Below, one piece after another: positions 1 through 5,046 of a stretch of DNA of 8,508 nucleotides. This DNA comes from Mariniphaga sp. (GTDB taxonomy: Bacteria; Bacteroidota; Bacteroidia; Bacteroidales; Prolixibacteraceae), in NCBI GenBank assembly GCA_025363795.1, contig JANYLE010000034.1, forward strand, positions 1 through 8,508, read 5' to 3'. The notes below the pieces were generated by a model, which worked only from the letters and a program-made list of their open reading frames with translations, did no database searches and was not told the DNA's origin. Positions within the stretch are counted from its first letter, which is position 1. Each line of letters starts with the position of its first letter. The position numbers and the translations under genes were made by a program.

Positions 1-48
1 AACTTAGACGTGACTTCCGGAGTTCTTGTTTTAAATCGAAATGTGTGA
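1..48 (+). CDS. Possible 3' end of an upstream gene (15 codons, product unknown)
   Basis: Frame 1 is open from the first base and ends at TGA 46-48, giving a 15-residue tail NLDVTSGVLVLNRNV. Nothing in so short a tail identifies a family. It ends in Asn-Val-stop (AATGTGTGA), exactly as the AraC-type gene does at 1334-1342, and this shared string is the left edge of the duplicated 45-bp element. The open frame could therefore be a real gene end onto which the element abuts, or chance. Sequence to the left of the window is needed to decide. Confidence 0.2.
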   Translation, partial: NLDVTSGVLVLNRNV

Positions 49-85
49 ATCTTGTAACTTCTTCCCATAAATGTATAACGTTTTT
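41..85 (+). promoter_or_regulatory. Copy 1 of duplicated 45-bp element, putative AraC-type operator
   Basis: This stretch matches 1335-1379 at 35 of 45 bases without gaps. Conserved blocks are ATGTGTGAAnCnTGTAACTT at the left and AAATGTATAA plus a T run at the right. Three TGT-starting half-sites (TGTGAA, TGTAAC, TGTATA) lie in the same orientation, with starts 9 and 19 bases apart. This is roughly the one- and two-helical-turn spacing expected for AraC-type proteins, which contact DNA with two helix-turn-helix units on direct repeats. It ends 45 bases before the start of the HMBD gene at 131. The repeat is directly visible; the operator role is inference. Confidence 0.5.
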
Positions 86-130
86 CCCTGTAAAAACAAC
101 CACCTTGCAGTGTAATAATTCGAAACTTTT

Positions 131-361
131 ATGACAACAGAAAGCTTTTATTTTGAGGGGCAAGAAGAGAATCGTGTAAAGTATAAGGTTGATTTTTGCT
201 CTGTTGGGAGCGAGGGAAGCCAGATCGAAAGTAACCCTCTGCTTGAGGATAAATATCAATGTCTGATGAAATGTGAGGGCAGTAAAACGTATAATCAGCC
301 GGGTTTTTGTCCTGATTGTAATATGAAACTGGTTTCAATGAACAAAAGTCATCATCATTGA
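131..361 (+). CDS. Small heavy-metal-binding domain (HMBD) protein
   Basis: This 76-residue protein has no signal peptide or membrane segment and is expected to be cytosolic. Residues 42-69 match the heavy-metal-binding domain found at the N-terminus of some CopA/CusB-type proteins and as stand-alone small proteins in Bacteroidota. The visible ligands are Cys44, Cys48, Cys60 and Cys63, with Met46, Met65 and a terminal His-His-His (74-76) as further candidates. The usual CPMHPE segment is replaced by CLMKCEGSKTYNQPG, a variant I associate with stand-alone Bacteroidota proteins. The first 40 residues are polar and unrecognised, with one extra Cys at 23. ATG 131 is chosen because the next in-frame ATG (codon 46) falls inside the domain; no Shine-Dalgarno precedes it. 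A copy of the duplicated element lies just upstream. A role in copper or heavy-metal buffering is likely, but the metal is not shown by the sequence. Confidence 0.75.
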   Translation: MTTESFYFEGQEENRVKYKVDFCSVGSEGSQIESNPLLEDKYQCLMKCEGSKTYNQPGFCPDCNMKLVSMNKSHHH

Positions 362-375
362 GGTGAGATTCAATA

Positions 376-383
376 TAAGTTTG
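376..383 (+). promoter_or_regulatory. Candidate Bacteroidota -7 box (TAAGTTTG) before the SHOCT gene
   Basis: TAAGTTTG fits the Bacteroidota sigma-ABfr -7 consensus TAnnTTTG exactly and lies 67 bases before the ATG at 451. No clear TTTG -33 box sits at the usual distance of about 19-21 bases, so this is a weak call made from the -7 half alone. It would place transcription start near 389. Confidence 0.3.
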
Positions 384-438
384 AACGAAAGCTAGTTAGG
401 TTTTTACAGATGTTGGACGATTTAATTAATTAACGAAT

Positions 439-444
439 AGGAGG
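439..444 (+). promoter_or_regulatory. Perfect Shine-Dalgarno AGGAGG for the SHOCT gene
   Basis: AGGAGG lies 6 bases before ATG 451 and 9 bases before a second in-frame ATG at 454. A full Shine-Dalgarno is unusual in Bacteroidota, and no other gene in this window has a comparable one. It strongly supports the existence of this short gene and leaves the start at 451 or 454 undecided. Confidence 0.75.
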
Positions 445-450
445 TATATC

Positions 451-660
451 ATGATGAGCGGATTTGAAGGAATGGATTGGAGCATGGGATGGAGTTGGGT
501 TATTGGCCTAATTCTACTTGTAGGTATTATTGGGATAATTGTAAGGAAAGGCAGAAATAATAACCAACGGGAACCATCAGCAATGGAAATTCTTAAGAAG
601 AGGTATGCAAAAGGTGAAATCAGCAGAGACGAGTTCAAAGAAAAAAGGTCATACATGTAA
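451..660 (+). CDS. Single-pass membrane peptide with C-terminal SHOCT domain
   Basis: This 69-residue protein opens with a Met/Trp-rich stretch (Met1, 2, 8, 12; Trp10, 14, 16) and has one hydrophobic membrane segment at about residues 16-31. A basic and Asn-rich linker (32-42) follows, then a C-terminal SHOCT domain at about 44-69, recognised from AMEILKKRYAKGEISRDEF. SHOCT is a short amphipathic domain common at the C-termini of small bacterial membrane proteins, and its molecular role is poorly known. Positive charges after the helix suggest the SHOCT part faces the cytoplasm. Such peptides often occur beside copper or heavy-metal genes in Bacteroidota (general knowledge), as here between the HMBD gene and the AraC-HMA regulator. 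The Met-rich N-terminus might bind soft metals, which is speculation. Confidence 0.75.
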   Translation: MMSGFEGMDWSMGWSWVIGLILLVGIIGIIVRKGRNNNQREPSAMEILKKRYAKGEISRDEFKEKRSYM

Positions 661-709
661 TGGCTTAAATTCACAGTTGATCATTTGAAATTAACTTTTG
701 CCCTATTTA

Positions 710-740
710 TTCGTTATCTCTACGGTACATTATAAATTTG
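710..740 (+). promoter_or_regulatory. Candidate promoter of the AraC-HMA regulator
   Basis: TAAATTTG at 733-740 matches the Bacteroidota -7 consensus TAnnTTTG exactly. TTCG at 710-713, one base away from the TTTG -33 box, sits 19 bases upstream, which is the usual spacing. Transcription would start near 746-748, about 35 bases before ATG 782. This location argues against starting the regulator at the upstream in-frame TTG (698), which would lie upstream of the promoter. Confidence 0.45.
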
Positions 741-745
741 TAACT
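738..745 (+). promoter_or_regulatory. Possible isolated half-site TTGTAACT at the regulator promoter
   Basis: TTGTAACT repeats the centre of the left block of the duplicated element (bases 53-59 share TTGTAAC plus T). It overlaps the -7 box and the predicted transcription start of the AraC-type gene. If the element is that regulator's operator, this could mediate autorepression. It is only eight bases, so chance is quite possible. Confidence 0.2.
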
Positions 746-781
746 GATTTTGATGAACCGGATTTGATAACGTCAATAAAT

Positions 782-1342
782 ATGAATTTTTATATCAAGA
801 ATATGGTTTGCAACCGTTGCATCATGGTGGTGCAACAGGTTTTTGAAAAATTGGGCTATCCTCCTGTCCGTATTTCTCTTGGCGAGGTGGAAACTGTAAA
901 TCCGATAGGGGATGTCGATTTGGATAAGCTCAAAAAAGCATTGGTGAGTTATGGCTTTGAATTAATTGATAATACCAAAAGTCAGCTGATCGAAAAAATA
1001 AAAAATACAATTGTCGGGTTGGTTCATTACAGCGATGAAAACCTGAAAGAGAACTATTCGAAAGCTATCGAGTCGCACCTGAACCGCGATTATGCCTACT
1101 TAAGTACCCTTTTTTCTGAAGTTGAAGGGACCACAATTGAAAAATACATCATCCATCATAAGATTGAACGGGTTAAGGAGTTGCTGGTATACGACGAGTT
1201 GACACTAAGCGAAATAGCTGATAAGATGGGATATAGTAATGTTGCCTATTTATCAAGCCAGTTTAAAAAAATAACAGGTTTAACACCTTCCCATTTTAAA
1301 TCGCTGAAACAACGCAAACGCATTTCGCTCGATAATGTGTGA
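782..1342 (+). CDS. AraC-family regulator with N-terminal HMA-like metal-binding domain
   Basis: This is a 186-residue cytosolic one-component regulator. Residues 1-65 fit a ferredoxin-like HMA fold: strand NFYIKNM, a CxxC site (Cys10, Cys13 in MVCNRC), helix 14-25, strand about 29-38 and helix 47-57. Residues 90-178 are an AraC DNA-binding domain with two helix-turn-helix units. The second is the better conserved: LSEIADKMGYSNVAYLSSQF followed by KKITGLTPSHFK. The protein lacks the large cupin-type sensor of classical AraC proteins, so the CxxC module probably senses a soft metal such as Cu+ (inference). ATG 782 is preferred over an in-frame TTG at 698 because it begins directly at the HMA strand and lies about 35 bases after a good promoter. 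Its stop codon lies within copy 2 of the duplicated element, making it the natural candidate to bind that element. Confidence 0.88.
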   Translation: MNFYIKNMVCNRCIMVVQQVFEKLGYPPVRISLGEVETVNPIGDVDLDKLKKALVSYGFELIDNTKSQLIEKIKNTIVGLVHYSDENLKENYSKAIESHLNRDYAYLSTLFSEVEGTTIEKYIIHHKIERVKELLVYDELTLSEIADKMGYSNVAYLSSQFKKITGLTPSHFKSLKQRKRISLDNV

Positions 1343-1379
1343 AACATGTAACTTAATTCCGAAAATGTATAAAACTTTT
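1335..1379 (+). promoter_or_regulatory. Copy 2 of duplicated 45-bp element, putative AraC-type operator
   Basis: This copy matches 41-85 at 35 of 45 bases, including ATGTGTGAA, TGTAACTT and AAATGTATAA in the same order and spacing. It overlaps the last codons and stop of the AraC-type gene and ends 108 bases before the start of the MlaE-like operon. The internal mismatches cluster between the half-sites, as expected if the half-sites are under selection. Regulation of the downstream operon by the adjacent AraC-HMA protein is an inference. Confidence 0.5.
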
Positions 1380-1487
1380 ATATATCAGATGATTCACCTT
1401 TGTCCCATCAACAATAATAGATGGAAATGTTGAATTTTATTCGGTTATTTGCATTCTGTACTGTTATTCCTCTAATAAAATGATTTT

Positions 1488-2282
1488 GTGATTAATATCC
1501 GGACTAAAAAATATGTAATTTCAAAAGTACTTGACGCGTTCTTTATAAGCGTTAACAGGGCTTATCTTTTTGTAATTCAATTTTTCAAGCAAGTACTTGT
1601 GCCACCGTTTCACTTTAGTGAAATTGTCAATCAATGCTTTGAGATCGGGTTAAGAGCTTTGTCACTGATAACCCTCACGGGCTTCATTATTGGTATTGTA
1701 TTTACCAAGCAGTCTCGCCCTTCCCTCGAAGATTTTGGTGCAACCTCATGGTTACCCTCCTTGATTGGAATTGCCATTGTAAAGGCTTTGGGGCCGCTCG
1801 TCACTGCGCTCATTTGTGCCGGCAAGGTTGGATCGGGGATCGGAGCAGAGCTTGGTTCGATGAGAGTTACCGAACAGATTGATGCGATGGAGGTTTCTGC
1901 GATAAATCCATTTAAATATTTGGTAGTTACACGCGTGACTGCAACGATGATCACCATCCCTATCCTTTCATTTTATTGCATTGTGGTGGGGTTGCTGGGC
2001 TCGTACGTAAATGTTCGTGCAGAAGAAGCGACCAGTTTCATCGCCTTCTTTCAAAGTGCATTCTCTACGCTTCATTTTCTGGATCTTTCCACTTCGGTGG
2101 TAAAAGCGCTTATTTTTGGTTTCACGATCGGAATAGTTGGTAGTTACAAAGGTTTCTACGCCACAAAAGGGACGCAAGGTGTGGGCAAAGCGGCCAACCA
2201 GGCTGTGGTAATGGCCATGTTCCTGATCTTTATTGAAGAAGTTGTAATTGTGCAGGTTTCTAACTGGATACGATATTTTTAA
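1488..2282 (+). CDS. mlaE: MlaE-like (YrbE-family) ABC transporter permease
   Basis: This 264-residue polytopic inner-membrane protein is close in length to E. coli MlaE (about 260). The family hallmark is clear: the run AELGSMRVTEQIDAMEV followed by NPFKYLVVTRV, the conserved cytoplasmic segment that couples to the ATPase. About five hydrophobic segments follow an N-terminal amphipathic region. MlaE forms the membrane channel of MCE lipid transporters that move phospholipid or other hydrophobic molecules across the periplasm. No in-frame ATG precedes the conserved part. GTG 1488 is the best start; a nearby ATG at 1480 is in another frame and stops after three codons. The gene begins a tight operon, with its stop 2 bases before the ATPase gene. 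It probably pairs with the MlaF- and MlaD-like products next door. No MlaB-like STAS gene is present in the window. Confidence 0.9.
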   Translation: MINIRTKKYVISKVLDAFFISVNRAYLFVIQFFKQVLVPPFHFSEIVNQCFEIGLRALSLITLTGFIIGIVFTKQSRPSLEDFGATSWLPSLIGIAIVKALGPLVTALICAGKVGSGIGAELGSMRVTEQIDAMEVSAINPFKYLVVTRVTATMITIPILSFYCIVVGLLGSYVNVRAEEATSFIAFFQSAFSTLHFLDLSTSVVKALIFGFTIGIVGSYKGFYATKGTQGVGKAANQAVVMAMFLIFIEEVVIVQVSNWIRYF

Positions 2283-2284
2283 AG

Positions 2285-3064
2285 ATGGAAAACCAAAATA
2301 TACCACATGTCATTAGCCACGACGAACAAGCCATAGTCATTAAGGATTTGTATAAATCATTTGATGACCTGGAAGTTCTAAAAGGGGTTAATCTTACTGT
2401 TGATAAAGGGGAAAATGTAGTTGTTCTTGGCAAGTCAGGAAGCGGAAAATCTGTTCTGATAAAGATCATTGTCGGGCTGCTCAAAGCTGACAGAGGAGAA
2501 GTTACGGTGCTGGGTCAGCAGGTGGCCACCTTGACAGATAAGGAGTTGAATGCATTGCGGTTGCGTGTCGGATTCTCCTTTCAGAGCAGCGCTTTATATG
2601 ACAGCATGAATATCCGTCAGAATCTGGAGTTTCCGCTCAAAATGAACAGGAAAACCATGAGCAGACGGGAAATTATAAAAGCAGTGGACGAGGTTTTGGA
2701 AGACGTTGGACTTCGGGATAAAATGAATCAGATGCCGTCTGATCTTTCGGGCGGGCAGCGCAAAAGGATCGGCATTGCGCGCACACTGATCCTCAGGCCG
2801 GAAATCATGTTGTACGACGAACCCACTGCCGGACTGGATCCGATTACGAGTTATGAGATCAATAAACTCATTAATGAGGTACAGCAGCTGTACAATACAA
2901 GTTCTATCATTATCACCCACGATCTTACCTGTGCCAAGGAAACGGCTGACAGGGTTGCGATGTTTGTGGAAGGCCGGTTTACCAGGATAGGTAAATTCGA
3001 AGAAGTATTTAATACAGATGATGAGCAGGTTAGAAGTTTTTACAATTACAATTTTATACAATAA
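2285..3064 (+). CDS. mlaF: MlaF-like ABC transporter ATP-binding protein
   Basis: This 259-residue cytoplasmic ATPase powers the MCE lipid transporter. All catalytic elements are present: Walker A GKSGSGKS (49-56), Q-loop FQ (99-100), signature LSGGQ (154-158), Walker B IMLYDEP (174-180), D-loop GLD (183-185) and switch His212. The FQSSALYDSMNIRQNL segment after the Q-loop is typical of the MlaF/Ttg2A branch rather than of general ABC importers. The roughly 16-residue N-terminal lead is variable. The gene starts 2 bases after the permease stop and ends 3 bases before the MCE gene, so translation is probably coupled. Function is confident at subfamily level; the substrate is not visible. Confidence 0.92.
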   Translation: MENQNIPHVISHDEQAIVIKDLYKSFDDLEVLKGVNLTVDKGENVVVLGKSGSGKSVLIKIIVGLLKADRGEVTVLGQQVATLTDKELNALRLRVGFSFQSSALYDSMNIRQNLEFPLKMNRKTMSRREIIKAVDEVLEDVGLRDKMNQMPSDLSGGQRKRIGIARTLILRPEIMLYDEPTAGLDPITSYEINKLINEVQQLYNTSSIIITHDLTCAKETADRVAMFVEGRFTRIGKFEEVFNTDDEQVRSFYNYNFIQ

Positions 3065-3067
3065 GCT

Positions 3068-4057
3068 ATGAATAATTCTCCCAATAAACGAGCTGTAATC
3101 GTTGGCCTATTTGTTTTTTTAGGATTAATATTCCTGGTCGTTGGCATTCTGATCATCGGGAATCTTCATGAAACATTTAAAAACAAAACCGAAGTGGTGA
3201 CCCTTTTTGATGACGTAAGTGGCTTAAAGGTTGGCAATAATATCTGGTTCTCAGGTGTGAAAATAGGTTCAATAAGCAATCTGCATTTCTATGCGCAGAA
3301 TAAGGTGAAAGTGGGGATGAAAATAGAGGATAGTGCATTGCCATATATCCGTAAAGATGCCTTTGTAAAACTAAGTACGGATGGTTTGATCGGAAATAAG
3401 ATCCTGATTATTTATGGTGGCACTCCGCTCTCGCCACAAATTGATGGAGGTGACACACTTCGGGTCGAAAAGACCTTTTCTTCAGATGATATGATCAATA
3501 TGCTACAGGAAAACAATAAAAACCTGTTGGCGATCACCACCGATTTTAAACTGATCAGTAATAAACTTGCCGCAGGTGAAGGGACGATCGGCAAATTATT
3601 CAACGATAATACTGTTTATAATCATCTTGATTCAGCTACACTTGCACTTCAACATGCATCTGCCCAGGCACAGCAATTAATTGGTTCGCTCGCAACTTTC
3701 AGTAAAGGACTCAATAAAAAGGGAACACTTGCCAATGAACTCACAACTGATACCATTGTATTTAATTCATTGAAAACCTCGGTTTCCAAATTACAGCTGA
3801 TGGCTGACAATGCCAATGTGCTGGTCAACAACTTAAAAGAAGCGGGAACCAATCCTAAATCTCCAATCGGGGTGATGTTGCACGATGAGGAAACAGGCAC
3901 AAGGTTGAAGCAAACCATTAAAAACCTCGAAGCCGGTTCCCTTAAACTGGATGAAGATTTAAAGGCAGCACAGCACAATTTTCTGCTGAAAGGCTATTTT
4001 AAAAAGAAGGCTAAAGAGAAAGCTGATACGATCCCTGATGCATCAACGAATCATTAA
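3068..4057 (+). CDS. mlaD: MlaD-like MCE-domain substrate-binding protein
   Basis: This 329-residue protein is anchored by one N-terminal membrane segment (about 10-31), with the remainder in the periplasm. Residues 41-118 form one MCE domain: TEVVTLFDDVSGLKVGNNIW at its start and STDGLIGNKILIIYGG at its end. In the family these domains assemble into a ring that shuttles lipid between the membranes. E. coli MlaD is about 183 residues, so this protein carries a long, mostly helical extension (about 135-310) with heptad-like Leu/Ala pattern, ending in a Lys-rich tail. Such extensions are common in larger MCE proteins and can form a tunnel or needle. The final 20 bases overlap the start of the YihY-like gene, which links their expression. 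MlaA and MlaC partners are absent from the window and may be encoded elsewhere. Confidence 0.88.
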   Translation: MNNSPNKRAVIVGLFVFLGLIFLVVGILIIGNLHETFKNKTEVVTLFDDVSGLKVGNNIWFSGVKIGSISNLHFYAQNKVKVGMKIEDSALPYIRKDAFVKLSTDGLIGNKILIIYGGTPLSPQIDGGDTLRVEKTFSSDDMINMLQENNKNLLAITTDFKLISNKLAAGEGTIGKLFNDNTVYNHLDSATLALQHASAQAQQLIGSLATFSKGLNKKGTLANELTTDTIVFNSLKTSVSKLQLMADNANVLVNNLKEAGTNPKSPIGVMLHDEETGTRLKQTIKNLEAGSLKLDEDLKAAQHNFLLKGYFKKKAKEKADTIPDASTNH

Positions 4058-4937
4058 ATTAGGTTCCCTACTGAAGGTTGCTACCCTAAAGTGGTATGAC
4101 CGTGATCCTTTTCGGGAAGGAGCCATTATTGCCTACAATGCCATATTCGCATTACCCGGATTATTGGTTGTCGTGATAACTCTTACCGGTTATTTCTTTG
4201 GTGGCGAGGCCGTAAGCAGTCACCTGCATGCGCAGATTGCTGAGGCTTTGGGAATCAATACGGCAGATCAGATTCAGGAAATGGTTAATATGTCGATGCG
4301 CATCAAAGATTCTGTCTGGGCGACTACTTTTGGCGTTGGAACCATCATCATCGGGGCAACCGGGGTCTTTGTGGAACTTCAAAAATCACTGAATATTATA
4401 TGGGAAGTAAAAGCGACAACGTCCAAGTCAGGTATCTGGACGGTAATTAAAACCCGTTTGTTTTATTTCGGACTAATCCTCTCCATCGCTTTTCTATTAC
4501 TGATTTCGTTAGTGTTATCCTCTTTATTATCCGCATTCGGAACATGGATACAGCAATACTGGTCCGAATCGTTACTCTCGCTATTTAAGATCTACAACCA
4601 GGTTTTCTCATTAGCTATTGTTACATTCCTTTTCGGATTGATGTTTAAATTAATCCCCGACGCAAAGATCAAATGGAAATCGGTATGGATCGGGGCATTT
4701 CTAACGGCATTATTGTTTGACATTGGCAAGACTGCCCTTGGATTATATTTCGGTAAAGCTAACCCTGGGTCAGTGTATGGTGCAGCCGGTTCGATCATTC
4801 TTATCTTACTCTGGACTTCTTACTCTTCGATGATTGTATTTTACGGTGCTGAGTTTACCAAAGTCTATTCAGATTATTACTATGGCGAAATTCAGCCGAC
4901 ACAAAACGCCATTAAAGAAAAGGACCGGGTTAAATAA
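4038..4937 (+). CDS. YihY/BrkB-family inner-membrane protein
   Basis: This 299-residue membrane protein has about six hydrophobic segments, starting at 29-53. Family hallmarks are EGAIIAYNAIFALPGLL near the N-terminus, GATGVFVELQKSLNIIW (106-122), IPDAKIKW (206-213) before a membrane helix, and YGAEFTKVY (269-277) at the end. The family was once annotated as ribonuclease BN or virulence factor BrkB; the nuclease assignment was later corrected, and the transport or envelope function remains unclear. ATG 4038 lies inside the 3' end of the MCE gene, giving a 20-base overlap and suggesting translational coupling. Co-expression with an MCE lipid transporter is the main functional clue, pointing to a membrane or lipid role (inference). 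No obvious terminator follows it. Confidence 0.88.
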   Translation: MHQRIIKLGSLLKVATLKWYDRDPFREGAIIAYNAIFALPGLLVVVITLTGYFFGGEAVSSHLHAQIAEALGINTADQIQEMVNMSMRIKDSVWATTFGVGTIIIGATGVFVELQKSLNIIWEVKATTSKSGIWTVIKTRLFYFGLILSIAFLLLISLVLSSLLSAFGTWIQQYWSESLLSLFKIYNQVFSLAIVTFLFGLMFKLIPDAKIKWKSVWIGAFLTALLFDIGKTALGLYFGKANPGSVYGAAGSIILILLWTSYSSMIVFYGAEFTKVYSDYYYGEIQPTQNAIKEKDRVK

Positions 4938-5022
4938 TAGGTCCTTTGTGAAAATGGGGCCAACCTGAAAATCTTATAAATGATTGCCGGAATATCATAA
5001 CATTAAAACCACATCCGGGCTT

Positions 5023-5030
5023 TATCTTTG
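5023..5030 (+). promoter_or_regulatory. Candidate -7 box (TATCTTTG) for copA
   Basis: TATCTTTG matches TAnnTTTG exactly, 16 bases before the copA ATG, implying a very short leader of about 10 bases. No good TTTG -33 box is seen 19-21 bases upstream, so an activator might be needed. The 109-base gap before copA holds no convincing copy of the 45-bp element and no clear terminator for the preceding operon. Confidence 0.4.
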
Positions 5031-5046
5031 ATTCAAAATTAAAGTC

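Noticed and set aside
698..781. N-terminal extension of the AraC-type gene from TTG 698
   Set aside because: The added 28 residues resemble no HMA start, a credible promoter (710-740) lies inside the extension, and the HMA strand begins right at ATG 782.
2594..3061. 155-residue minus-strand frame
   Set aside because: It is antisense to the MlaF-like ATPase, whose Walker and signature motifs prove the + strand frame.
4038..4937. Annotation as ribonuclease BN
   Set aside because: The YihY family was historically mislabelled as RNase BN; the sequence is a polytopic membrane protein without nuclease motifs.
4938..4970. Terminator after the YihY-family gene
   Set aside because: GGTCC and GGGCC near 4940-4960 do not pair into a stable stem and no T run follows.
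4988..5003. Third copy of the 45-bp element before copA
   Set aside because: Only about 11 of 16 bases match the right-hand block and the TGTGAA/TGTAAC half-sites are missing, so it is not better than chance in AT-rich sequence.
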